A stretch of 64,000 nt of DNA from positions 1 to 64,000 of the forward strand of contig NZ_JAAXPA010000007.1 of the NCBI RefSeq assembly GCF_012396235.1, read 5' to 3'. The notes below the pieces were generated by a model. It was not told where the DNA came from, did not search any database, and saw nothing but the letters and a program-made list of their open reading frames with translations. Position 1 is the first letter of the stretch; every line of letters begins with the position of its first letter. The stretch comes from Rhodococcus opacus. GTDB lineage: Bacteria; Actinomycetota; Actinomycetes; Mycobacteriales; Mycobacteriaceae. Made by a program: the position numbers and the translations under genes. Of the stretch, positions 7,489 through 14,342 are shown one piece after another.

Positions 7489-8292
7489 ATGAACCTGGTG
7501 TCGTTGATGACCCTCCCGGTGCGTGTCGGTCTCGCGGCGGCCGATGTCGGTCTCGGAATCGCCGAAGCGAGCCTGGTGACCGTCCGGACGGCGGTCGCCG
7601 GAACCGGTGTGGTCACGGGGATGAGCACCCAGGGCAGCCCGCTGCAGGTGATCAGCCAGCTGTCGTCGCTCGCGGCCAACGACCGGCCGCTCGGGCAGGC
7701 CCTCCAGCCGGGTGGTCCGCTCGACCGCCTGCTCGCTCCGGGTGGTCCCGTCGACCGACTCACCTCGGAGGGCGGCACCCTCGAACGGTTGCTCGAGCCG
7801 GGCGGCCCGCTCGAGCGGGTTCTCGCCAAGGACGGCCCGCTCGACCGGGTGCTCGCCGAGGACGGAACCCTGGAACGGCTTCTCGCGAAAGACGGCCTGC
7901 TCGACCGTCTCACCGCCGAACAGGGACCGCTCGAACGGCTGACCGCGCAGGACGGTGCGGTCGAGCGGCTCACGGCGCCGGGTGGACTCGTGGACCGGGC
8001 GCTCGCCGAGAACGGCATCCTCGAGACCCTGCTGTCGGAGGGTGGCGCGTTCGAACGTCTCATCGCCGAGGGCGGCCCGCTCGACCAGATCGTGGCGCTG
8101 TCCGAGACGCTGACGGCGCTGGCTCCCAACCTCGAGCGGATGAGCGCCAGCATCGACCTGCTGCAGGAAACGGTGGGGATTCTCAGCGCCGCGGTCGGGC
8201 CGCTCGGCGACCTCGCCGGCAAGTTGCCAGGACGCTGGCTCAAGGGCAAGGGCGACCGCCCAGGCGTCGACTACACACTCGGGCCCGCCTGA
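7489..8292 (+). CDS. Decapeptide-repeat protein of unknown function
   Basis: 267 aa from MNLVSLMTLPV. A short hydrophobic N-terminus (about 1-45) is followed at about residues 70-200 by 13 consecutive 10-residue repeats with consensus [GDNQ]G-x-[LV]-[DE]-R-[LV]-[LT]-A-x (for example GGPLDRLLAP, DGPLDRVLAE, GGAFERLIAE). The C-terminal part is helical and amphipathic (LERMSASIDLLQETVGIL) with a basic tail. Such a period suits a regular solenoid or an amphipathic surface-binding rod. The N-terminus resembles phasin-like or membrane-peripheral proteins only loosely. No enzymatic motif is visible and I do not recognise a named family. Confidence 0.8.
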   Translation: MNLVSLMTLPVRVGLAAADVGLGIAEASLVTVRTAVAGTGVVTGMSTQGSPLQVISQLSSLAANDRPLGQALQPGGPLDRLLAPGGPVDRLTSEGGTLERLLEPGGPLERVLAKDGPLDRVLAEDGTLERLLAKDGLLDRLTAEQGPLERLTAQDGAVERLTAPGGLVDRALAENGILETLLSEGGAFERLIAEGGPLDQIVALSETLTALAPNLERMSASIDLLQETVGILSAAVGPLGDLAGKLPGRWLKGKGDRPGVDYTLGPA

Positions 8293-8333
8293 CGCCTTGA
8301 CCTGAACGTGACTCGAGGTTTTACGGTCGGTTG

Positions 8334-9161
8334 ATGACTCGCATCGAAGGCCTCGGACCAATCGGCATCTCCCTGAACATCTCACCGGACGAGACGTACC
8401 TCGACGAGGCGGCCCGGCTGGAATCCCTCGGCTATTCGGCGATCTGGCTGCGGGGCGGTCAGATCGACAGCCTGGACCGGATCTCGGCTGTCGTCCGGGC
8501 GACCGACTCGATCCCCGTCGCGACCGGCATCATCCCGGTCGGCGTGTACGACTCGGGCGCCGTCGCACAGCTTCATGCGGATCTGCAGACCACGGCGCCG
8601 GACCGGTTCGTCGTCGGACTGGGTGGCCCGCAGGTCCCCCGGCCGTTCCGGGCGTTGAACGACTATCTCGACAGGCTCGACCGGTTCGATCCGCCGGTGC
8701 CGGCGGAGCGACGGATTCTGGCCGCGCTGGGCCCGCGCAAGCTGGAACTCGCGCGGGACAGGGCCGCGGGGGCCGTCTTGCTCCTCGTCACCCCCGACTA
8801 CACCGCCGAGGCGCGGCGCATCCTCGGTCCGGACGCCACGCTCGTCGTCTCGCTGATGACGGTGCTCGGCGCCGACGCCGCGCAGGCCCGCGACACGGCC
8901 CGCGTTCCGCTCCGCTTCCTGTCCGGGGTGGGCGGCTACGCCACCAACTTCGTACGGATGGGTTTCGGCGCCGACGACATCGCGGGGTTGAGCGACCCGC
9001 TCGTCGACGACCTGGTCGCCTGGGGCGACGCGGACGCGATCGTCGCGCGGGTCCACAGCCACCTCGCGGCCGGTGCCGATCATGTCGTCGTCAACGAACT
9101 GGGTGAGCGGCCGGACGAGGCGGCCCGGCAGCTCGCGAGACTGCTGCCACTTCGTGCATAG
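8334..9161 (+). CDS. LLM-class (luciferase-like) F420-dependent oxidoreductase
   Basis: 275 aa, a compact member of the luciferase-like monooxygenase superfamily: LGPIGISL first strand, LESLGYSAIWL, TDSIPVATGIIPV, FVVGLGGP, and a C-terminal AGADHVVVNELG barrel strand. The order and size match the short actinobacterial F420-dependent branch, which uses reduced deazaflavin to reduce or oxidise an unknown substrate. I chose ATG 8334 over the preceding TTG 8331. It stands alone between the repeat protein and a small lipoprotein, so the substrate cannot be inferred. Confidence 0.8.
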   Translation: MTRIEGLGPIGISLNISPDETYLDEAARLESLGYSAIWLRGGQIDSLDRISAVVRATDSIPVATGIIPVGVYDSGAVAQLHADLQTTAPDRFVVGLGGPQVPRPFRALNDYLDRLDRFDPPVPAERRILAALGPRKLELARDRAAGAVLLLVTPDYTAEARRILGPDATLVVSLMTVLGADAAQARDTARVPLRFLSGVGGYATNFVRMGFGADDIAGLSDPLVDDLVAWGDADAIVARVHSHLAAGADHVVVNELGERPDEAARQLARLLPLRA

Positions 9162-9210
9162 GACCGACCGGCCGACAGCAGCCGACCCGTGCCTCTGGTA
9201 TGTATTTCGC

Positions 9211-9561
9211 ATGACACGAACCATCGTTGCGCTGTTGATCCCTGCCGCCCTGCTGCTCGGGGCATGCAGTTCCGAATCGACCACCACCCAGGCCGAGTCC
9301 CCGGCGAGCGCAACGATCGAGGCCACCGAGGCATCCTCCGCAGACCTGCCCGCCGTCGCGGACCTGTGCAAAGGCCTGCTCCAGTACGCGAACGGCGCGG
9401 AGGCTCGCGCGCAGCAGAGCGGCGAGACGTTCGACCGCACGAAGGCCCTCGACGACCTGTTCACCCAGTCGGCCGAGACGCCGGAGTGGAAGGACGCCCC
9501 GCAGGAGCGCAAGGACCAGATGATCCAGGCCTACGACGCCGCCAAGACCGGGGCCTGCTGA
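9211..9561 (+). CDS. Small secreted lipoprotein
   Basis: 116 aa from [20 protein letters not shown] short basic n-region, a hydrophobic core and the lipobox LLGAC place acylation on Cys19. A low-complexity Thr/Ser/Ala/Glu linker follows, then a small helical domain with two cysteines ([13 protein letters not shown] and the final C-terminal C) that may form a disulfide. The start is set by the signal peptide; the upstream in-frame extension overlaps the previous gene. Function unknown. Confidence 0.8.
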   Translation: MTRTIVALLIPAALLLGACSSESTTTQAESPASATIEATEASSADLPAVADLCKGLLQYANGAEARAQQSGETFDRTKALDDLFTQSAETPEWKDAPQERKDQMIQAYDAAKTGAC

Positions 9562-9616
9562 CCCGGATCGCAATCGAGGACCGGAACTGTCCTCAACCCT
9601 TCGTAGCGTGCCCGGT

Positions 9617-10636
9617 ATGACCGACACGACGAAGACCATCCGTCCGTTTCGCATCGACATCGCGCAGGAGCAACTCGACGATCTCGCCGATCGCCTCGCG
9701 CGCACCCGGTTCGGCACACCCCTCCCGGGTGACGACTGGGCGAGCGGTGTGCCCACGTCCTACCTGGTCGAACTCGTCACGTACTGGCGCGACGAGTTCG
9801 ACTGGCGAGCGCAGGAGAAGTCGCTCGACACCATCCCGCAGTTCGTCACCGAGATCGACGGTCAGAACATCCACTTCCTCCATGTGCGCTCACCCGAACC
9901 GGACGCATTGGCCCTCGTCCTCACCCACGGCTGGCCGGGTTCGTTCGTCGAGTTCCTCGACGTGATCGGGCCCCTCACCGACCCCGCAGCGCACGGGGGC
10001 AACCCCGCCGACGCGTTCCACGTGGTCGTGCCGTCGCTGCCCGGATTCGGGTTCTCCGGACCGGTCCGCGAATCGGGCTGGGACACTACCCGTATCGCCA
10101 CGGCGTGGGCTGAGCTGATGAGCCGGCTCGGCTACCACCGCTACGGTGTCGCGGGATCGCCTGAACCGGGTGTCCCGGTACATGTCCGAGGAGTTCGGCT
10201 ACATCTCCATCCAGTCCACGGGACCCGCGACTCTCGGTGCCGCGCTGGCTGATTCGCCGGTGGGGCCAGCTCGCCTGGATCGTCGACAAGTTCCGCGAGT
10301 GGACGCATCCCCGCGAGGCGCTCCCCCACGACGTCGTCGGCATCGACCGGCTGCTCACCAACGTCATGCTGTACTGGCTCACCGACACCGCGTCTTCGTC
10401 CGCGTACGTCGGCTACATGCAGGAATCATCCTGGGGCGCCGCCAAATCCGCGTCCGGGATCCCGACCGCGGTCATCGTCTTCGCCCACGACGTCGGCATC
10501 CGTCGCTACGCCGAGCAGGAACACGCGATCACGCGGTGGACCGACGTCGAGGACCGTGGCGGTCAACTTCGCCGCACTCGAAGAGCCCGAGACCTTGACC
10601 GCGGACATCCAGGAGTTCTTCGCCGGACTCCGCTGA
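9617..10636 (+). pseudogene. Epoxide hydrolase, broken by deletion and frameshifts
   Basis: The first 180 codons are a good alpha/beta epoxide hydrolase N-terminus ([29 protein letters not shown] oxyanion region, [26 protein letters not shown]). At about 10155 the sequence jumps to what should be the C-terminal third ([16 protein letters not shown]) in another frame. The roughly 90-110 residues carrying the nucleophile motif (GGDWG) are missing. A further frameshift near 10260 leads to QLAWIVDKFREW ... YAEQEHAITRWTDV, and another near 10555 to the end FAALEEPETLTADIQEFFAGLR. With no nucleophile, no active enzyme is possible. Confidence 0.85.
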
Positions 10637-10644
10637 GCGGGACA

Positions 10645-10689
10645 CGACGAACTCGCCGGCCCCGGGCATCGGGACCGGCGAGTTCGTCG
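10645..10689. terminator. Bidirectional terminator hairpin
   Basis: CGACGAACTCGCCGG (10645-10659) and its exact complement (10675-10689) form a 15-bp stem with a 15-nt loop. It lies between the convergent ends of the epoxide hydrolase pseudogene (10636) and the ferritin-like protein gene (10701). Confidence 0.75.
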
Positions 10690-10700
10690 ACGGTGTTGCG

Positions 10701-11666
10701 TCAGTTGCCGATACCGGCAACCTCCTGGGCAATGCCGGCCAGTCGCGTCTGGGCCGCGGAGACCACGCCCTGACGGTCCTTGTGGGCTTCCTCGTAGGCG
10801 ACGACGGTGCGCACGTCGGAGGGATCGGTCAGTTCCTTGACGGCGGCGACGGCCTGGGACACGTTGAGGTCGTCGTAGTCGGCGATCGGGAGTTCATCCG
10901 CCTCCAGGACGCCACCGGCGGCGCGTGCGGAATGAATCGCGTCTGCGACTCCATCAGCGCCTTCGTTGCGAGTGACCTGCTCGGCCGTTTCGAGGGCGGC
11001 ATCACGCGATGCCGCGAGCGTCTTCACCGCGACGTCGCCCGCGTGGGCGCCTCGCCCGAGCAACGCGCTCAGCATCGGCGGGGTGGTGCGGGCCGTGTCG
11101 AGAGCACGGTCGATGCCGCGCGCGGACCACGAGACGGGGACGTTGATCAGCCGGATCGTGGCGCCGGTCGCCGCCTGGAACAGGGTGCGTCGCAGTGCCG
11201 CCGGTCCGCCGAGCGCCTCCTCCGCGAGCACCGTGGTCAACCAGTCGACGGTCGCGGCGTGCGCGGTGACCAGCCGATCGGCCAACCGGACGACGTCCTG
11301 CTTCCCAGCCGCGGTCGCGAGGGCCTTCACGTACCGCGCCCGGTCGAGCAGCTGGTGCTCGAGGGCGAGGTCGCCGAGCAGGGCCTCGTCGAACGGCTGT
11401 GCCTGCTCCGCCATCGCCTTCAGCGCCGCTGCCACCCGGCCGAGCAGGGGGCCGACGATCTCCGGCACTCCCCCGAGATCGCGGATGGCGCGTGAGATCG
11501 CCTCCGCGCGGAGGCGTCCGTTTTCGGCGTTCTCGGTCAGTTCTCGGCGCACGGCCTCCGTGCGCGCCTGCGTGACGCGCGTTTCGGCAACCTGGATTTC
11601 GGTATTGGTGAGATCGAGGACGGCGTGCAGCTGGGTGATCAGTGTGGGGACGGTGGTGACGGTCAT
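10701..11666 (-). CDS. All-helical ferritin-like domain protein
   Basis: 321 aa from MTVTTVPTLITQLHAVLDLT; GGAAGGA lies 7 bases upstream and fixes this start, discarding a long arginine-rich extension. The protein is almost entirely helical, and residues 10-150 look like a four-helix ferritin-like bundle (ALEHQLLDRARYVKALA, HAATVDWLTTVLAEEALGG, with E and H at helix-repeat spacing). The second half is a separate Ala-rich helical region ending YDDLNVSQAVAAVKELTD and EEAHKDRQGVV. Metal ligands cannot be confirmed by eye. It is the last gene of an operon whose promoter region carries the shared 24-bp element at 12158-12181, linking it to the MerR regulators. Confidence 0.65.
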   Translation of the reverse strand: MTVTTVPTLITQLHAVLDLTNTEIQVAETRVTQARTEAVRRELTENAENGRLRAEAISRAIRDLGGVPEIVGPLLGRVAAALKAMAEQAQPFDEALLGDLALEHQLLDRARYVKALATAAGKQDVVRLADRLVTAHAATVDWLTTVLAEEALGGPAALRRTLFQAATGATIRLINVPVSWSARGIDRALDTARTTPPMLSALLGRGAHAGDVAVKTLAASRDAALETAEQVTRNEGADGVADAIHSARAAGGVLEADELPIADYDDLNVSQAVAAVKELTDPSDVRTVVAYEEAHKDRQGVVSAAQTRLAGIAQEVAGIGN

Positions 11667-11695
11667 GGTGTGTCCTTCCAGTACGTGGGATGCGG

Positions 11696-11923
11696 TCAGA
11701 TCAGGCTGGAGATGAGATATGCCGCGAGTAGGACGCCGATCAGAACGGACGCACCGGTGACGGCCGCGAGGACCGCCGATCCGGTCACGGACACCGCGGG
11801 CACGGCGGCAACGAGCGCAGCGATGAGAGCGGTCCCGAGCGAGAAACGACGGTCGGGCTCGTCCTGCTGATTCTTCGCGTGCCGGGGAGTGCGCGTGCGG
11901 AGTGCATTGTGGGCAAGGGTCAT
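11696..11923 (-). CDS. 75-aa membrane protein with two helices
   Basis: A charged N-terminal 28 residues (THNALRTRTPRHAKNQQDE) are followed by two closely spaced hydrophobic helices (SLGTALIAALVAAVPAVSV and SAVLAAVTGASVLIGVLLAA). It lies 29 bp upstream of the ferritin-like gene on the same strand, with GGGAAA as a weak ribosome site. The arrangement suggests a small hairpin membrane protein co-expressed with the ferritin-like protein. No family recognised. Confidence 0.65.
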   Translation of the reverse strand: MTLAHNALRTRTPRHAKNQQDEPDRRFSLGTALIAALVAAVPAVSVTGSAVLAAVTGASVLIGVLLAAYLISSLI

Positions 11924-11967
11924 GGTTCGATTTCCCGTCTGGAGTCGAATGCGGACCAGAGTCGGGA

Positions 11968-12090
11968 CTACACGAGAGGACGTTCGCCGGACGACGCTGT
12001 CGGCGCCTTCGCGCAGTGCCCGGGTTTCGCGATATACAGCGGTAGCGCGCTGACGACATCGACTGGACGGGCAGTGTCTCGTTCGGCCAT
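11968..12090 (-). CDS. 40-aa small protein, first gene of the ferritin-like operon
   Basis: 40 residues starting MAERDTARPVDVVSALPLYI and ending GERPLV, with GGGAGAG six bases before the ATG. It lies 67 bp downstream of the minus-strand 24-bp regulatory element at 12158-12181 and 44 bp upstream of the 75-aa membrane protein, so it is well placed as the first cistron. Its only visible features are one cysteine (PGHCAKAP) and a central nonpolar stretch. Confidence 0.5.
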   Translation of the reverse strand: MAERDTARPVDVVSALPLYIAKPGHCAKAPTASSGERPLV

Positions 12091-12157
12091 TGCTTGTTCT
12101 CTCCCTGCCGCAACGTCACATGCTCATATGCGTGCGGCTCGTTCGGGTCGTCAACTT

Positions 12158-12181
12158 ATCTGCTCTGGCTGATACAGATTT
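12158..12181 (-). promoter_or_regulatory. 24-bp regulatory element, copy 1 (ferritin-like operon)
   Basis: On the minus strand the sequence is AAATCTGTATC-N7-GCAGAT followed by AAGTT, 68 bp before the 40-aa gene. The same element occurs at 12717-12740 (upstream of merR 1) and 13884-13907 (upstream of the 47-aa gene). The outer ATCTGT/GCAGAT arms form an imperfect dyad, as expected for a MerR-family operator lying in a promoter with a long spacer. Confidence 0.6.
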
Positions 12182-12353
12182 CATCATAACTACTCGACAG
12201 TAAAGTTCAACCCTTGCGAGCAAGAGAATCGACCGACGCGAGGATCACCGCTCTGAAACCCACCAGGACCAGCAAAGATGCTCTCGAATGTCGGAGGCCG
12301 AGACCGACGTCGATCGTGGAATTCGTCGATCCCCAATGGCATGGCCGTACGGA

Positions 12354-12662
12354 TCACTCTCCGGCCGAGTCGCCCCCCGAGCCTTCCAACCGGGACGCCA
12401 GATCCGCATTCTCGGATTCGAGCGCGAGGATCCTCCGAATACCCGGGACGTTCACTCCGTCCTCCATGAGCTGCGCTATGCGCGCCAGCCTGACCAGATC
12501 GTCTTCGCTGTATCTACGGGTGCCGCCGCTGGTCCGGGCAGGGGTCAGCAATCCGCGACGTTCGTACAGCCGCAGGGTCTGCGGGCCGATGCCCGTCAAC
12601 TCCGACGCCACCGCAATTCCGTAGACCCCGCGACACGAGCGAGGTAGGGCATCGATGGTCAT
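12354..12662 (-). CDS. MerR-family regulator 1
   Basis: 102 aa from MTIDALPRS, set by GGGAG 8-9 bases upstream. Winged-helix DNA-binding domain YGIAVASELTGIGPQTLRLYERRGLLTPARTSGGTRRYSEDDLVRL, the MerR signature, followed by a short coiled coil (ALESENADLASRLEG) for dimerisation and no ligand-binding domain. The lack of an effector domain is like HspR. It is about 70% identical by eye in the DNA-binding part to the regulator at 13302-13628. Its own promoter carries the 24-bp element, which suggests autoregulation. Confidence 0.88.
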   Translation of the reverse strand: MTIDALPRSCRGVYGIAVASELTGIGPQTLRLYERRGLLTPARTSGGTRRYSEDDLVRLARIAQLMEDGVNVPGIRRILALESENADLASRLEGSGGDSAGE

Positions 12663-12716
12663 AACAGGCTCCCTTCTGCTTAAGGAACACCTGATGTTAA
12701 CAAACGAATGAAACGA

Positions 12717-12740
12717 ATCTGCAATTGGAGATATAGATTT
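12717..12740 (-). promoter_or_regulatory. 24-bp regulatory element, copy 2 (merR 1 promoter)
   Basis: Minus-strand sequence AAATCTATATC-N7-GCAGAT, 55 bp upstream of the MerR 1 start codon. The spacer bases differ completely from those of the other two copies while the 17 flanking positions agree except for one R. This is the pattern of a protein-binding site. Confidence 0.6.
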
Positions 12741-12902
12741 TGCATATTGCACTCAGCACGCACCCTCGGCTGCGGCGAGGATCAGGACCGGGTGACGTAA
12801 TCTCGGATCCGAACCGAACACGAACCGAGGCCGTCCAGGCAGGGTTCGTGGAGGTGTCGTGGCCGCGAGTGCCACGGCCTCTGCCCCAGAGACGAGAAGA
12901 CG

Positions 12903-13286
12903 GTGCCCCGCACTCAGGAACACGCAGACCGCTACCGCGACGCTCTCACCGCGCTCGCCGCGGCAACTCAGCGACCGGCAAATGTGGTCAACACCGGTGC
13001 GGGCTATGCGATCCGGGTCGATTTCGAGTACAACCGCTACCTTCTCGCATCCAACGCCGCCGACGGACTGACCGACACGGTCGAGAACACGTCCGAATGG
13101 CGGGTCAGCCTCTACCAGGGCGTCACCGACGGAACGTCCGACGAACTTCTTGCCGCCGCCGAGCACGCATGGCTGGTGGACGCGTTCGACCTCGCGTTCG
13201 CCGATATCCGGGCGAAGGGCAAATGGCAGTCGGCCGACGCGTCGTTCGACGAGTTCACCCCCACCAACGACCAGTCTGCGAGCTGA
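12903..13286 (+). CDS. Hypothetical protein between two MerR genes
   Basis: 127 aa from a GTG start (MPRTQEHADRYRDALTALAAA); a GAGAAG sits just upstream. The pattern is a helix, then beta strands (VNTGAGYAIRVDFEY, EWRVSLYQGV), then helices (SDELLAAAEHAWLVDAFDLAFADIR) and a polar tail. It is acidic and probably cytosolic. It is encoded opposite to both regulators and converges with the second. I do not recognise the family. Confidence 0.6.
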   Translation: MPRTQEHADRYRDALTALAAATQRPANVVNTGAGYAIRVDFEYNRYLLASNAADGLTDTVENTSEWRVSLYQGVTDGTSDELLAAAEHAWLVDAFDLAFADIRAKGKWQSADASFDEFTPTNDQSAS

Positions 13287-13301
13287 GCCGGTAGGCGCGG
13301 C

Positions 13302-13628
13302 TCAGGCGCGATCCGGAACCTCGGACTGCACGAGCCGCTCGAGTTCGGCGTTGCGCGCCGCAAGGATCGCGTTCTCGGCTTCGAGCTGAAGGATCTGACC
13401 GATTCCGATCAGATTGACACCGGCCGCGACGAGTTCGGTGATCTTCTGGAGGCGCGCGACATCGTCCTCGCTGTACCGGCGTGTTCCACCGCCCGTGCGA
13501 GTCGGTGTGATCAACCCTCGCCGCTCGTACAAGCGCAGCGTCTGCGGCCCGATACCCGTCAACTCCGACGTTACCGAGATCCCGTACACACCCCGCTGCG
13601 AACGAAGCGGCACATGAGAGGACGTCAC
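13302..13628 (-). CDS. MerR-family regulator 2 (paralog of regulator 1)
   Basis: 108 aa from GTG 13628 (VTSSHVPLRSQRG), chosen because GGGAG lies 5-9 bases upstream exactly as in the paralog; an upstream ATG at 13667 is possible. The helix-turn-helix and wing YGISVTSELTGIGPQTLRLYERRGLITPTRTGGGTRRYSEDD are nearly identical to regulator 1, and the coiled coil LQLEAENAILAARNAELERL is longer. The two recognition helices differ little, so both may compete for the same operators. Confidence 0.88.
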   Translation of the reverse strand: MTSSHVPLRSQRGVYGISVTSELTGIGPQTLRLYERRGLITPTRTGGGTRRYSEDDVARLQKITELVAAGVNLIGIGQILQLEAENAILAARNAELERLVQSEVPDRA

Positions 13629-13943
13629 CGGATCTCCCTTCTTCTCAGGGCGCATCAATCCTACCAAGGTTCGGTAGACACAATGTGCCGCAGGGGGTGC
13701 AGGTTCGCTCCGCCCTGCGCGTACCGCGCTGTCCCCACTCCTGCATCGCAGTTCTCGGCAGCCGGAGGGCCACCCGGCGTCATCTGATCTCTTCCCGGTC
13801 CGGTTCTCCGGCCCGGCGAAGCACCGTCTCGAGCAGCTATCTTGCCGATTCCGCTTGAACTTCCTGCGCTATGACTGTAGAACAAATCTATATCCTTCAA
13901 CGCAGATAAGTTCTCACCACGAGTTGGGCACCAAGGAGAAGCG
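13629..13943. promoter_or_regulatory. Divergent intergenic region, merR 2 / 47-aa gene
   Basis: A 315-bp region without a credible gene; the open frame on the minus strand (13661-14176) has shadow composition. It must hold the merR 2 promoter (minus) and the promoter of the 47-aa gene (plus). The only conserved structure I can see is the plus-strand copy of the 24-bp element at 13884-13907. Confidence 0.5.
13884..13907 (+). promoter_or_regulatory. 24-bp regulatory element, copy 3 (47-aa gene promoter)
   Basis: Plus-strand sequence AAATCTATATC-N7-GCAGAT followed by AAGTT, ending 36 bp before the ATG of the 47-aa gene. All three copies read toward their downstream gene at 36-68 bp from the start codon, so they probably form part of the core promoter. 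Confidence 0.6.
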
Positions 13944-14087
13944 ATGACCACACACAACCCGCAGAACGCTCCCCACGACGGCGAAGTCCTCGTTCTCGGC
14001 GCACGCAGTGGTGGAGCGATCGCCGGCGGCCTGATCGCCACGCTGGCCCTCAGCGCACTCACCCTCCTCTCCTCCCTGCCGACCTGA
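13944..14087 (+). CDS. 47-aa single-helix membrane microprotein
   Basis: 47 residues starting MTTHNPQNAPHDGEVLVLGA, with a polar 20-residue N-terminus and one hydrophobic helix (GAIAGGLIATLALSALTLL). AAGGAGAA five bases before the ATG is a strong ribosome site. It follows element copy 3 directly and precedes a 27-aa acidic peptide and a SigF-type sigma factor on the same strand. It may be a membrane tether or stress peptide; no family recognised. Confidence 0.65.
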   Translation: MTTHNPQNAPHDGEVLVLGARSGGAIAGGLIATLALSALTLLSSLPT

Positions 14088-14215
14088 CGGCCGGCCCGGC
14101 CACCGCTCTCCGTCTCATACCGCCCCTTCACACCCGACAGGACACATCGCTCATGCCCGCCAGTTCCACATCCCACGCTTCCGCCACCACTACTGCCTCG
14201 CGAGGCGGAGCAACG

Positions 14216-14299
14216 ATGAGCACCGAGGAAATCAAGGCCCGGATCGAGGCGATGTTCGCCGACGAGGCCGCCGACACCTCACCCGCACTCGTCGAATAG
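14216..14299 (+). CDS. 27-aa acidic peptide upstream of the sigma factor
   Basis: 27 residues: MSTEEIKARIEAMFADEAAD then TSPALVE. GGCGGAG lies 7 bases upstream of the ATG at 14216. An in-frame ATG at 14153 would add 21 Ser/Thr/Ala residues but has no ribosome site. The amphipathic acidic helix could bind a basic partner such as the sigma factor that starts 44 bp downstream, though nothing proves this. Confidence 0.5.
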   Translation: MSTEEIKARIEAMFADEAADTSPALVE

Positions 14300-14342
14300 C
14301 GACGCCATTGCCGATGCCGGCCGGTCAGAGAAGGGCAGAGCC

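Noticed and set aside
7700-8110. 30-bp periodic repeats resembling a CRISPR array
   Set aside because: The period is contiguous with no spacers and exactly matches codon triplets of a decapeptide-repeat protein. No CRISPR array or cas gene is visible in the window.
6616-8385. 589-codon minus-strand frame over the SMR and decapeptide-repeat genes
   Set aside because: It is the antisense shadow of two genes with clear motifs, and its repeats are just the reverse reading of the decapeptide repeats.
10701-12119. 472-aa version of the ferritin-like protein
   Set aside because: The N-terminal 150 residues are arginine-rich shadow sequence covering the 40-aa and 75-aa genes. The ATG at 11666 has a good ribosome site.
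12354-13628. MerR proteins as HspR heat-shock repressors
   Set aside because: They share the small size and lack of effector domain, but no dnaK/grpE/dnaJ/clpB genes are present and the shared element does not resemble the HAIR motif.
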